From Ardenticatenaceae bacterium (lineage in GTDB: Bacteria; Chloroflexota; Anaerolineae; Promineifilales; Promineifilaceae): a DNA stretch of 64,000 bases. This document shows positions 33,436-42,874 of the stretch, in pieces. The position numbers were made by a program, and so were the translations under genes. The stretch covers positions 372,001 through 436,000 of the forward strand of contig JACKBQ010000002.1 of assembly GCA_020634455.1 (NCBI GenBank). Direction: 5' to 3'. The notes under the pieces were generated by a model. The model did no database searches. It was not told the origin of the DNA and was given only the letters and a program-made list of their open reading frames with translations. Position 1 is the first letter of the stretch; each line of letters begins with the position of its first letter.

Positions 33436-36400
33436 TTACCGTCTCGTGGGCAATTTTGGCTTGCTGCTGGTGCTGCCATTTTGCTCCATGGTGTGCAGGC
33501 GGCTGAGGCTTTTGTGCTTGGTGGCCCACAGCCCCACCAACCCAATTTTGAGTTCGTAGAGGGTGTTGGCCCCGTCATTCAAATCGCGCATGATTTCGCG
33601 CTCAACCAGACGATGTAAAGCGGCCGTAATTTCGACGGGGGGAAGCTGCACGCCAAACGGTTCCAGAAAATCCACAATATCTTCGGGGCGCAGGGTAATG
33701 TCGTCGCTGCTCATGTGGGCAACGGCCGTTAACACCACCCGTTCGGCATAGCTGGAGCGCTGCCACAGGTAGGCAAAATGCACTTCGCCCAGGCTCAACA
33801 TCTCGTCCAGCGCCGCATTCACATCAGAAATAGTGACGTAGCCCGTGCGCTCCCGGTTGGCCCGCTGCACCAGCGTGTAGCAGACCAACTGTACAAAGTA
33901 CGGATGCCCCGCTGTCACCCGCAAAATCTTGTCAATCGCCAGGTCATCGTAAATCAGATCAGGGGCGACCGGCTCCGTAATTAGTCGGATGGCCGCCTCT
34001 TCGGACAGGTAAGTGATGCGTTCGTACAGGGCAATGTTGAACAGCACCGACCAGTAATCAGCGCTCATTTCTTCCAGGCGGCGCGTACCCACAAAAATAA
34101 AGCTCAACCCCTCGCTGTGCTGCATCAAGTGGCGCATAAAGCTGAAAAAGGTGGGGGGCAAAATGCCATCCTCTACCAAACTTTCAAACGCTTCGAACTC
34201 ATCGAACACCAGCAGCAAGGTGGTAGTTGGCGGCAGAAGGGCTTTCACTGCGGGGATGAAGCGACGCTGGAACTCGCCAGTGGGGTCTGCCTGCCACACA
34301 TCCGGCGGGGGCACCTCAATTTCCAGGTCGCGCAGCGACAGCGCATCGGAGATGAGCCAGGCCAGATCATGGAACAGCGCCCCCATGCCGGGGCTAACGC
34401 CAAGCGATTGGCAATCAATGTAAATCGGCAGCAAATCTTCCGGCAAATGTTGCCCCAGGCGCAGCAAGGTGGAGGTTTTGCCGGTGCGTCGCTGGCCGAT
34501 CAAAATCAGCACGTTGCGCTGCGACCAGGTGCCTGCGTTATCGGCAATGAAGCTGAAGAGCCGCTCCTGGCCGTAAAAAAGCGGGCTGTTTTTGCGCAGT
34601 GGCGTGCCGGGCAGGTATGGGTTGAAGATCGGTTTGAAGTCGCGGGTGGGTTGCAGCAGGCTGACCATGTCGCCAAAGGCGATTTGTCGGTTGCGTTGGT
34701 GTCGGTCGTCGTAGGAGACGGTGACGCCGAGGCGGAAGCGGTCGGTGACTTGCGGCTCCAGCTGGAAGGTGACGGAGCGGCTGCGGCCGGGGGGCAGCAG
34801 GGGGATGTGCTGCGGGGCGCTTTGCACCAGGTAGCCAGGATCGTCGTTGAGCATAGCAATGACATTTTCGGCTGGGGAACGGCCGTTATTCAGCAAAACC
34901 AGTGTCACCTCAGCTTGTTCACTCGAGACGATTCGCTTGGTTTTGAGCTGGACCACCAGGTTGGCCTGCCCACGCAGTTCTTCACTGGCGGCCGTCACCA
35001 GCCCGGCCCAACGACGCACAACGGCCGTTACCAACGTTTTTTCTACCCGCATGGAAAAGGCAGGCAGGGTGTGTTGCAGTTCGCTCAACAGGTAGCTGGC
35101 TTCATTCAGGTAAACCAGCCGATCATCAGGCAAATCTACCCGCTCACTGTCTCGCAAATTGGTCATGACAGGCAGCAGTGCATCCAGCACTGGGGACCAT
35201 TTGTCTTGCCGTTCCAAATACTCTAACAGGTGTACCAACTGTGGCCGCAGCAGCGAAATTTCGGTAATGGTGGGCGCTTCTAGCAAGCCCTGGCCGGTAC
35301 TGAAAATGTGCTGCCATCGTTCTAGCTGTTGCCAGGCGGGCCGCATCTCTTCGATTTGTTCCAGCGCTCCCAAAATAATGGTCAGGCCAACTTGTGGCCG
35401 ATCGGCCAGCAGGAAGAGGCCATCGGCCAGACTGCTCACCAGGGTGTTGCCGGACTGGCGGGCGCGGCTGGCCAGGTAAATGAGGAAATCGGGTGACGCG
35501 TTGGTGAGGTTGTACCGTTTTTCCAGCAGGGGCAGGGTGGTGGCGGGCTGATTTTTTAACTGGCGGTAGAAGCGATGGGCGCGGCTGGCAGGCAGTTGGG
35601 TTTGGCGAATGATGGCAAAAAGGGCAACGGCCGTAATCAACCCCAAAATGGTTAGATTGCTGGCTGTAGGTGGCAGCAGGCTGGGGGTGGGGATGATCAC
35701 CGGGCTGGTGAACGGCCCTAGTTCTTCCTGGTAGGCGCCATCGTCGTAGAAAAAGCGGTACGTGACAAAGCTGTCGTTTGTTGGCAGTTCAGAAACGGGC
35801 CAAAAGCGTCTGTCGTTGCCATTGGGGATGAACTGGGTGCCCTGGCTTTCCCAAACGCCGCTTGTCGGGTTCAGAATTTCCAGTCGCACGGCCACCTCAT
35901 CCCCCTCTACATCCGTTACCGAAATGCTGAAGTTGTACTGCCCTTCTACCTGTGGATTGGTGAGCAGTGGTGGGCGATTTTCCTGGGCACGAAACAGTTG
36001 GATAAGACCATTTTCGGTGACCGCAACAAGGTCGGCAGGTAACAAACCGTTGCGGTGCATCACCATCAAGTCGAACACGCCGCTGGAAAGTGGAATTTCG
36101 TCAATCGGCTCGGCCTGGCTGGAATACAGATTGATGTGCCCTTCGCTCCCTTCGCTGTTGCCCACGACAATTTCTGGCTGTGCGTCGCCAGTCAGATCGC
36201 CCCAATAGAGACTGGTAATGTTGTTCAGGCCAATCAACCGCCAAACCTGAGCTGGCCGACTTTCTTGTACCCGCAGGCGGCTCAAAACGGCCTGGTCAGT
36301 GGCAATGAGAAAAGATTCGGCTGGCCCGTTTTCAAACGCTTCTTCGGCGATGTCGTTGGCGGGTATGGAGAGGATGGGGTTGCCTTCCAGGGCAACGGGC

Positions 36401-38475
36401 CAGGCGGGCATCCGAATGCCGCGCCAGGTTAGCCCAGAGATAGCGCCGTCGGCCAGCACAAGCAGGCGCGTGGCCAGTTCTTGCCCCGGCTGGTTGAGGC
36501 GGTAAATGTTTTGGATGGGTGTGCTGTAGGAAGCTATCACTGGTGGCAGGGCGAAGCTGCGGATTTCGACGGCATATAGTCGGTTTTCTGCGGCAGCAAT
36601 GATGAGTGGTTCGCTTGTGATTAGATTTTCGATGGTTAGCAAGTGGCTGATGGGGAGACCGGGTTGCCCGTCTTCAACGATGCGTTCGCGCCATAACTCG
36701 ATGCCGCTGGTGGTGTAGGCAATTATTTGGCCGTCGTGGGTGCCGACGATTATTTCAGGGTCGCTGCGGTCGTTAATGTTTTGTACGAGCAGGCTGGTGA
36801 TGTTGGCTTCAAGAGACGCTTCCCAAAGTTGTTCCCCGTTGATGTCGCGTAGGTCTAACCAGCCTTGGGCCAGTTCAGAACCATCCTGGGCGGTGGTGAG
36901 GCTGTTGCGAATGACGACAATTTCCTGGTTTTGTTCTTGGGTGAGCAAGGCGAGGTGGGTAATGTTGCCACCGGGGGAGACGAGCCAATCTACGTCGTTT
37001 TGCTGGTTTAGGTAATGCAAACGGCCGTCCTGTGCGCCCACAACCAGTTCATCCGTACCATCTTTGTCAAAATCCACAACCAAAATAGCGCCTGGTTCAG
37101 AGTCGAGGGAATAGCTCCATTCCGGGGCGATTTCGCTGGTGCCCAGGCCCAGACCCAGCAGTTCTACGGTGGCAAAGCGAGCCAGGAATAGTTCGTAACG
37201 GCCGTCCTGGTTAATATCCAGCAGCCGGGTGAAACCATTGTCATCTACCCCTTCGTAGGTAGAAAGGGTGCGGTTAGAAGGGCCAAGCAGCAGTACATCG
37301 TTAGCTCCGGCGGTGCCATCTGGCGGCCCCAAAATTGCAGCCAGGAGGGGATCGTTTTCGCTGCGGCTGGGGCGGGCGGCGGTGAGCTGTACGATGGCGC
37401 GATTGGCGTCGGGGGCCAGTTGGCGCGTCCACAGGCGGCTGCCGTTGGCCCGGTAGGCGACGACTACGCCGACTTCGGTACCGGCCAGCAACAGCGGTTC
37501 GCCAGCAAATTCGCCTACCGTCAGGGCGGTGATGGCTTTGTTGAGGGTGCGCGGCCACCATTCACGCTGACGGTCGTAGTTGATGAGGTGGATTTGGCCC
37601 AGGTCGGAGCCTACGGCCAGCAGCGGCTGCCCATCCTGGCCAAATGGAACCACCGTCATGGTGGAGATACGGTCGGAGATGGGCTGTTTTTCGAGCCAAA
37701 TATCTTGCCCTTGCCCGTTGATGAGGCGAATTTGGCTAAAGCGGAGGGCGGGATTGTAGTAGCCAAAGGCGATTTCTTCCAGCCCATCGGCGTTGAGGTC
37801 TAGTACCTGAATGATGACGCGGTTGTTGAGGAGGGGGTAGCTGTTTTGGGTGTCGCGCCAGAGCAAGGTACCAGTTTCATCAATGAGCTGTAGCTGGCCG
37901 TCGTTGAAGAGAATGAGGAGTTCATCACGGCCGTTTCCGTCGTAATCGAAGGGTTCTAGCTGCTGTACCTGAACATCGTACTGCTGCTGCCACTCCTGGC
38001 CGGTGGCCGTGCTGCCAAAGGCAAGCAGCGCCTGGGGCGGGGTGAGGGTGTCTAACTCGGTGGTTGAAATGAGGCTGCCTTCGCTGCTTAGGACAGTCAG
38101 GTTGCGGCCCGCGACGTAGGCGATTTCTTGCTGGGTATCACCGTCCAGGCTGAAGGTGGTAATGCTTTGGATAATGTCACGAGCGGGGTAGCTCCATTGC
38201 AGGTCGCCAACGGAATCGAGCAGTTCAATACGGCCGTTTTCGGCGGTAATCACAAACTCATCCACCCCGTCCTGGTTCATATCGGCATTAAGAATGTGGC
38301 TAATGCGGCGTGGCGCGGAGTGACGCCAGTAGGCGGGGTTTTGCTCTTGGGCGGAGGCTGTTTGCGGTGGGATTTGGCTGAAAAACAGGCTGGTGAAGAG
38401 GAACAAGAGCAGCATTGGCCAGTGGGAACGGCCGTTCACCCAAAAACCAGCCAGTTGTGAGGTGCCCCTTGTCAT
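33436..38475 (-). CDS. membrane STAND-type ATPase with extracellular FG-GAP propeller
   Basis: A 1679-residue single-chain receptor-ATPase. The start at 38475 gives a signal segment (about 15-43); the frame upstream of it is repeat sequence. Residues about 55-880 are FG-GAP/VCBS-like propeller blades with D-x-D/N-x-D-G calcium-type loops (DMNQDGVDE, DFDKDGTDE, DINQDGRYE). A transmembrane helix at about 935-957 is followed by a helical region and a CARDB-like beta domain (about 1170-1250). The C-terminal ATPase (about 1290-1660) has Walker A G-Q-R-R-T-G-K-T (K1333), Walker B LLLVFDEFE (D1425) and a winged-helix-like end. It is encoded downstream of a smaller STAND ATPase with a DNA-binding domain. 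Ligand and output are unknown. Confidence 0.8.
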   Translation of the reverse strand: MTRGTSQLAGFWVNGRSHWPMLLLFLFTSLFFSQIPPQTASAQEQNPAYWRHSAPRRISHILNADMNQDGVDEFVITAENGRIELLDSVGDLQWSYPARDIIQSITTFSLDGDTQQEIAYVAGRNLTVLSSEGSLISTTELDTLTPPQALLAFGSTATGQEWQQQYDVQVQQLEPFDYDGNGRDELLILFNDGQLQLIDETGTLLWRDTQNSYPLLNNRVIIQVLDLNADGLEEIAFGYYNPALRFSQIRLINGQGQDIWLEKQPISDRISTMTVVPFGQDGQPLLAVGSDLGQIHLINYDRQREWWPRTLNKAITALTVGEFAGEPLLLAGTEVGVVVAYRANGSRLWTRQLAPDANRAIVQLTAARPSRSENDPLLAAILGPPDGTAGANDVLLLGPSNRTLSTYEGVDDNGFTRLLDINQDGRYELFLARFATVELLGLGLGTSEIAPEWSYSLDSEPGAILVVDFDKDGTDELVVGAQDGRLHYLNQQNDVDWLVSPGGNITHLALLTQEQNQEIVVIRNSLTTAQDGSELAQGWLDLRDINGEQLWEASLEANITSLLVQNINDRSDPEIIVGTHDGQIIAYTTSGIELWRERIVEDGQPGLPISHLLTIENLITSEPLIIAAAENRLYAVEIRSFALPPVIASYSTPIQNIYRLNQPGQELATRLLVLADGAISGLTWRGIRMPAWPVALEGNPILSIPANDIAEEAFENGPAESFLIATDQAVLSRLRVQESRPAQVWRLIGLNNITSLYWGDLTGDAQPEIVVGNSEGSEGHINLYSSQAEPIDEIPLSSGVFDLMVMHRNGLLPADLVAVTENGLIQLFRAQENRPPLLTNPQVEGQYNFSISVTDVEGDEVAVRLEILNPTSGVWESQGTQFIPNGNDRRFWPVSELPTNDSFVTYRFFYDDGAYQEELGPFTSPVIIPTPSLLPPTASNLTILGLITAVALFAIIRQTQLPASRAHRFYRQLKNQPATTLPLLEKRYNLTNASPDFLIYLASRARQSGNTLVSSLADGLFLLADRPQVGLTIILGALEQIEEMRPAWQQLERWQHIFSTGQGLLEAPTITEISLLRPQLVHLLEYLERQDKWSPVLDALLPVMTNLRDSERVDLPDDRLVYLNEASYLLSELQHTLPAFSMRVEKTLVTAVVRRWAGLVTAASEELRGQANLVVQLKTKRIVSSEQAEVTLVLLNNGRSPAENVIAMLNDDPGYLVQSAPQHIPLLPPGRSRSVTFQLEPQVTDRFRLGVTVSYDDRHQRNRQIAFGDMVSLLQPTRDFKPIFNPYLPGTPLRKNSPLFYGQERLFSFIADNAGTWSQRNVLILIGQRRTGKTSTLLRLGQHLPEDLLPIYIDCQSLGVSPGMGALFHDLAWLISDALSLRDLEIEVPPPDVWQADPTGEFQRRFIPAVKALLPPTTTLLLVFDEFEAFESLVEDGILPPTFFSFMRHLMQHSEGLSFIFVGTRRLEEMSADYWSVLFNIALYERITYLSEEAAIRLITEPVAPDLIYDDLAIDKILRVTAGHPYFVQLVCYTLVQRANRERTGYVTISDVNAALDEMLSLGEVHFAYLWQRSSYAERVVLTAVAHMSSDDITLRPEDIVDFLEPFGVQLPPVEITAALHRLVEREIMRDLNDGANTLYELKIGLVGLWATKHKSLSRLHTMEQNGSTSSKPKLPTRR

Positions 38476-38479
38476 GTTT

Positions 38480-38564
38480 TTAATCCAGTAGTTTCGGTAA
38501 TCGGTATTCGGTGAACGGTAATCGGTCAACCACCGATTACTGATTACGGATAACGGATTACCGT
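38480..38564. repeat. GGTAATCGG repeat cluster, between the two STAND genes
   Basis: Copies of CGGTAATCGG and CGGTGAACGG are followed by inverted forms (ACCGATTACTGATTACGG, GGATTACCG). It forms a hairpin-rich 85-bp spacer between the two operon genes. Confidence 0.7.
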
Positions 38565-39908
38565 TTACTGGCCTTCAGGTGGTCGCAGGGCGTAGCCCAC
38601 GCCGCGCTCGCTGATAATCCAGGTGTCGAACGGGGTGATGGCCCGGCGTAACCGCTTGATGAGCGTCTTGAGCCGGTCTGGATCATCCACAAGCACATCC
38701 CCCCAAACGGCCGTTTCCAAATCGTCCCCATGCACCACCTGACCCGCGTTCTGGCACAGGCTCACCAAAATGGCAAATTGGGAGGTAGTCAGGCTCAGTT
38801 CGCGCCCTTGCCCCCACACCTGGTGCCGCTGCTGGTCAATCACAAATGGTCCGGCCTGAATGAGGCCACTCACCTGCTGGCGGCGCACATAGCGGCGCAG
38901 AATGGCGCTGGTGTATTGGTAACCGCCATCGCTGGCACTTAACAAACATTGCTGTTCCAACAGGCGCAAACTGTCAATTGGCCCATCGGCAATGGCCAGG
39001 GCGTACTGTTCCTCGGCGCTGAGGTTTTGCCACAGGTAGCCCAGGTGAGAGTCAGCTTCAACTTCAATGGCGTCATCTAATTGGGCAAACTCTGCTTTGC
39101 TGTTTAGGGAAGCCCCTTGGGCTACGGCCTGGAAGGCATGATAAGCGGCCACGTGCAAAAAGAAAGGATGCGGCCCCACCAGATAAATTAAATAATCAAT
39201 CAGGCCGTCGGAAAATGAGCAATCTACAGGAGCCAGACGGTCGCGAATCATCTGCTGGCTGGCCTCAATGCTAAACAGACCCAGCGGCAAGGTTACAAAG
39301 ATGTTGAAGAAAGGTGAGCTGAGGATTTCTTCTTCAGCGGTGATGGCAAATAACGGCCGTTGGCTGGCTGTTAAATAAGCAAGACCATACTTGGTAGTGA
39401 GGCCACGCAAGCGAGCGAAAAAGTAGGGGGTGAGCTGGTCATTGGCTGCCAACAGTTCAAATTCATCGAGCAGGACGACAACGGCCGTATCCTGCTTGTG
39501 AATCTGGTGCAAAACTCGATCTAAGGCCCGGTAGGTGCCGGGAGATTGATCAGCCTCGATAGACATGCCTGCTTCTTGCGCTGCATCCAGCAAGCCATCC
39601 AGCAGCGCCTCGTAGATTTCCTCAGGGGGTGAGCCGCCAAATTCCTGGCAATCAATAAGAATGAACAGGGCATGAGGTGGGTTGAGCTGCATTTGGGAAC
39701 GCACGGCATCCCTGGTGAGGTGGATGAGGAGGGAACTTTTACCAATGCGGCGCGGGCCAATCAGCGAGACGCTTTGGCCGTTGCGCAATAAGCCTAAAAT
39801 CTGGTTGATTTCTGCTTCTCGGTTATGAAAATCTTGGGCGCGTCGGATAGCGCCCCGGTGGTAAAAAGGGTTTTCCATGCTCATCTGCCCATTTGCTTGC
39901 CCAATCAT
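38565..39908 (-). CDS. STAND-type AAA ATPase with C-terminal OmpR-like winged helix
   Basis: A 447-residue cytoplasmic regulator-like ATPase. The NTPase domain (about 25-330) has Walker A G-P-R-R-I-G-K-S (K57) and Walker B VVLLDEFE (D148), in the same style as the membrane ATPase downstream. Residues about 350-443 form a trans_reg_C winged helix (LSLTTSQFAILVSLCQNAG ... LIKRLRRAI ... ISERGVGYALRPP), so it probably binds DNA. The promoter placed exactly at the ATG suggests a leaderless transcript; ATGs at 39884 and 39878 are alternatives. It probably forms a signalling unit with the membrane ATPase. Confidence 0.8.
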   Translation of the reverse strand: MIGQANGQMSMENPFYHRGAIRRAQDFHNREAEINQILGLLRNGQSVSLIGPRRIGKSSLLIHLTRDAVRSQMQLNPPHALFILIDCQEFGGSPPEEIYEALLDGLLDAAQEAGMSIEADQSPGTYRALDRVLHQIHKQDTAVVVLLDEFELLAANDQLTPYFFARLRGLTTKYGLAYLTASQRPLFAITAEEEILSSPFFNIFVTLPLGLFSIEASQQMIRDRLAPVDCSFSDGLIDYLIYLVGPHPFFLHVAAYHAFQAVAQGASLNSKAEFAQLDDAIEVEADSHLGYLWQNLSAEEQYALAIADGPIDSLRLLEQQCLLSASDGGYQYTSAILRRYVRRQQVSGLIQAGPFVIDQQRHQVWGQGRELSLTTSQFAILVSLCQNAGQVVHGDDLETAVWGDVLVDDPDRLKTLIKRLRRAITPFDTWIISERGVGYALRPPEGQ

Positions 39909-39914
39909 TTAATA

Positions 39915-39943
39915 ATTGTAGCGGGGAAATGGGAAAAGGTAAA
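39915..39943 (-). promoter_or_regulatory. promoter for a leaderless STAND-operon transcript
   Basis: On the minus strand, TTTACC, a 17-bp spacer and TACAAT stand so that transcription would begin at or next to the A of the ATG at 39908. Confidence 0.5.
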
Positions 39944-40137
39944 ATTTGGTGGCAACTTTGTGACAGCTCTGGTGGGTAAGCACAGGGGATTTGCCAAATT
40001 GATCTTTTTATGAAGCTGTAATGTACTTTTTAGGGTTTATTGGCTACAGTGCGGGAACGGCCGTACCTCGGCTTGCTTCTACCCATTGCCTGGAGCCATT
40101 TTTGGCACATTTATCTTTACGTGGAGTTTGCTTTTTT

Positions 40138-42102
40138 ATGAATTTTCAAAAATCATCCCGGTTTGTTTTCCCTGTGTTTTTATTGATTCTCGGTATCTGG
40201 TTTGTATTGCGCACATCTGGGCCGGCGCCTGAAACAGCGGCGCGGCAGCAGGCAATTCAATCATTTGCGGTAGATGGAATGAACAGTGATGGGGTGAGTG
40301 GTACGGCCGTTCCACCCACGCAACTCTCGCTACCCGTCACCGTGAACCTCCGCAACATTCCGGCAGGCGTTTTTGACCCCGATAATCAACTTTCCCGCTG
40401 GAATCGGGGCGAGATCGATATTTTTGAGAATGAAGGCATTATCAGCCAGGCGGAGCAAAATGCACTGCGAGCTGTGGCCGCCAACCTGGAACCCGATGCG
40501 CAGATTCAGGTCGCACCAAATGGCCCAGAGCTGTTGGCCCCAACGGTTGGCGTCAGCTTCGACAGTATAGATTACACAGAATGCTGCGGCGGTGGCGGCA
40601 ATGTGCCACCAGACCCGGAATTGGCCGTCGGGCCAAACCATGTCATTGCCGTGGTCAATGTCGCTTTTGAGATTTACGATAAAACCGGAACCTCCTTGGC
40701 GGGACCAACGACATTTTCCAGCTTTATGAGCGCTAACGCTGCCTGCACAGGCGTTTTTGACCCCAATGTGCATTACGACGAATCCGCCGATCGCTACATT
40801 TTGGCCATTGATGCGGACGGCACCGATTACTGCATTGCGGTTTCCCAGACGGGCGATCCCACAGGTAGCTGGAATCTTTACGCGTTCACCACGGGCAGCG
40901 CCAGCTTGTTCTTTGATTACCCTCATGCAGGAGTGGGGCGAGATGCTATTTACATGGGCGGCAATATTTTTAGCAACATTACGGGTAATTTTGTGGATTC
41001 ACGGGTGTGGGCTTTTGACAAGACGGCGATGTACAACGGCGTAGCCGCCAGCTCGGTGATGCAGAATTTGGGCGGTAACGATGACACGCCACAGCCGCTG
41101 AATTTGCACGGGTGGGATCAGGGCACATGGCCCAGTAGCGGTCCCCACTACATTTTTACAGAGACCAACTACGATGGGGCGAACCACACAATTTGGGCCT
41201 GGGATGATCCATTTGGGGCGAACACGTTTACGGCCGTTGCCAATATTGATTTGAATGCTGCCACTGGGGTAACGGCTGGCGAACCACTTTCGTTTCCCCA
41301 GCAAACGGGCGGCACACTGCAAGGCAACGATTGGCGTCCCCAGGATTTTGAGTATCGCAATGGCTACGCCTGGACGACGGGCACCATTGCCTGTAACCCT
41401 GGCAGTGGTGTCGTAAATTGCGTGCGCTGGGCCCAAATTGATTTAAGCACCCTGACGGTAGCCAATGCGGGGGTGTATGGCAGCAATGGCGTGTACCGCG
41501 TTTTCTCCGATTTGGCCGTCAATGCGTGTGATGATATGGCGATTGGCTACACTAAATCGAGCAACAGCATGTTTCCGGGTGTTTTTGCTACTGGGCGGCT
41601 ATCTACAGACCCAACCGGTACGCTGCAAGCCGAAACGATGATCAAGGCGGGCGAAATTAGCTACACATCATTTGAATCCGCCGCGCCGCGCCGTTGGGGG
41701 GATTACACGGAGATGACGATTGCGCCTGACGGCGTGACGTTTTGGTACCTGGGTGAGTACAGCAAAAATACGGGCACCACAAGCGGCCGTTGGGGCACGT
41801 ACATTGCCTCGATGACGTTTGGCAGCTGTACACCAACGAACCCAACGCCCACGAATACGCCCACGGCAACGGCAACCAACGCCCCCACAAGTACGCCAAC
41901 GAACACGCCCACCAACACACCGACGAACACACCGACCAATACGCCAACCAGCACACCAACGGCCACCCAAACGCCTTCCGCTACGCCGACGAGCACGGCT
42001 ACAGCCACACCCACGAATACGGCCGTTCCTACCATCACCCCTACCATTGATCCGGTTTCTACTACAGACTATTTCGTTTTCCTACCATTGATTATTCGTT
42101 AG
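40138..42102 (+). CDS. exported protein of unknown function with Thr/Pro linker and FLPLI tail
   Basis: A 654-residue exported protein. The start at 40138 follows GTGGAG and gives a signal segment (about 8-27); the longer frame from 40021 is unlikely. The body (about 140-560) is beta-rich, begins with a C-C-G-G-G-G stretch followed by PPDPELAVGPNHVIAVVN, and resembles secreted proteins of unknown function in Chloroflexota and Planctomycetota. A repetitive T-P-T-N-T-P linker (about 565-640) leads to the C-terminal end YFVFLPLIIR, close to the YLPLIRK tail of the C25 peptidase. This arrangement suggests cell-surface display or secretion sorting. No enzyme motif was recognised. Confidence 0.7.
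   Translation: MNFQKSSRFVFPVFLLILGIWFVLRTSGPAPETAARQQAIQSFAVDGMNSDGVSGTAVPPTQLSLPVTVNLRNIPAGVFDPDNQLSRWNRGEIDIFENEGIISQAEQNALRAVAANLEPDAQIQVAPNGPELLAPTVGVSFDSIDYTECCGGGGNVPPDPELAVGPNHVIAVVNVAFEIYDKTGTSLAGPTTFSSFMSANAACTGVFDPNVHYDESADRYILAIDADGTDYCIAVSQTGDPTGSWNLYAFTTGSASLFFDYPHAGVGRDAIYMGGNIFSNITGNFVDSRVWAFDKTAMYNGVAASSVMQNLGGNDDTPQPLNLHGWDQGTWPSSGPHYIFTETNYDGANHTIWAWDDPFGANTFTAVANIDLNAATGVTAGEPLSFPQQTGGTLQGNDWRPQDFEYRNGYAWTTGTIACNPGSGVVNCVRWAQIDLSTLTVANAGVYGSNGVYRVFSDLAVNACDDMAIGYTKSSNSMFPGVFATGRLSTDPTGTLQAETMIKAGEISYTSFESAAPRRWGDYTEMTIAPDGVTFWYLGEYSKNTGTTSGRWGTYIASMTFGSCTPTNPTPTNTPTATATNAPTSTPTNTPTNTPTNTPTNTPTSTPTATQTPSATPTSTATATPTNTAVPTITPTIDPVSTTDYFVFLPLIIR
41830..42045 (+). repeat. low-complexity ACGCCNACN-type repeat encoding the T-P linker
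   Basis: Degenerate 12-bp repeats (ACGCCCACGAAT and variants) encode T-P-T-N/S. It is likely to vary in length between strains. Confidence 0.85.
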
Positions 42103-42129
42103 CCGTACGGGTTCTCAGTTAAACTGGCT

Positions 42130-42165
42130 CAGGCCAGGCAGACTTTTCTGCCTGGCCTGTTTTTT
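42130..42165 (+). terminator. rho-independent terminator
   Basis: CAGGCCAGGCAGA pairs with TCTGCCTGGCCTG across a 4-base loop and is followed by six T residues, 28 bp after the exported-protein stop codon. Confidence 0.93.
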
Positions 42166-42316
42166 AATGCGAGAATTGCTTGGCTCCAGCAATTCTCATT
42201 TTAATAAGTGATTCACAAGCAGTCTGGGAATGAGATGCTCGTGGCTGTCCCGCACCATCTTGACGCTATGGTCAATGAACTCAAATTGAGAATTGCTGGT
42301 TTGACTCACAGACAGT

Positions 42317-42344
42317 TTGTCCGCGAACAGAGAGGTTGTATAGT
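42317..42344 (+). promoter_or_regulatory. promoter for the small lipoprotein gene
   Basis: TTGTCC, a 16-bp spacer and TATAGT, 43 bp upstream of the ATG at 42388. The gap also contains GAGAATTGCT words in both orientations (42170-42197 and 42285-42297). Confidence 0.45.
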
Positions 42345-42387
42345 TAGGCAAACTGTAAACGGGAAAGTGTTCCCCAAAAGGATTTTG

Positions 42388-42813
42388 ATGAAAAGATTGC
42401 TGTGTATAAACCAGTTATGGCTTTTAATTTTGCTGTTGCTTTTTGTGGGTGTGGGCTGTGGGTCTGGCAACGACACAACGGACCCCACGCAGCAGGATAT
42501 TGCGGTGGAATCCGAAGAATCGGACTATATTTTGGGGCAATGGGAAGTGAACAACGGCCGTTTCGGCCACAAAATATTCAACTTTCAGGCAGACGGCCGT
42601 TTGCTCATTGAAGACATAGAAAACGCGAGCGTCATCGAAATGCGCTACGTGTTTGTAGAAGCGACCTCGCTGATCTTGTCAGGTTACGATGATTTTAACG
42701 GCGCGGCAACCGTCGCCTTTTTTGACGATAAAATGGATTTGACCATCACCTTCGAAGGTGACATTTTTGCCGAACTGTACGTTTTTACCCGCTTGCCCGA
42801 AGCCACTGATTAA
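42388..42813 (+). CDS. small lipoprotein of unknown function
   Basis: A 141-residue protein. The start at 42388 is preceded by AAAAGGA and gives a lipoprotein signal ending in V-G-V-G-C-G-S; the frame upstream to 42208 is non-coding. After a short acidic spacer the mature part is a small beta-rich domain (G-Q-W-E-V-N-N-G-R, FQADGRLL) similar in feel to lipocalin-like or DUF-type ligand-binding lipoproteins. No function is assigned. Confidence 0.7.
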   Translation: MKRLLCINQLWLLILLLLFVGVGCGSGNDTTDPTQQDIAVESEESDYILGQWEVNNGRFGHKIFNFQADGRLLIEDIENASVIEMRYVFVEATSLILSGYDDFNGAATVAFFDDKMDLTITFEGDIFAELYVFTRLPEATD

Positions 42814-42874
42814 TTTTTGCTGGGTCACTAATCTGTGGTTTTTGTAGTTTTTGGGGGAAATTTAGGAGAGCATC

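Noticed and set aside
34117..35226. 369-codon open frame on the plus strand inside the membrane ATPase gene
   Set aside because: Antisense to a well-supported ATPase domain; no ribosome site and no family resemblance.
41703..42047. Val/Gly-repeat frame on the minus strand
   Set aside because: Antisense image of the T-P linker.
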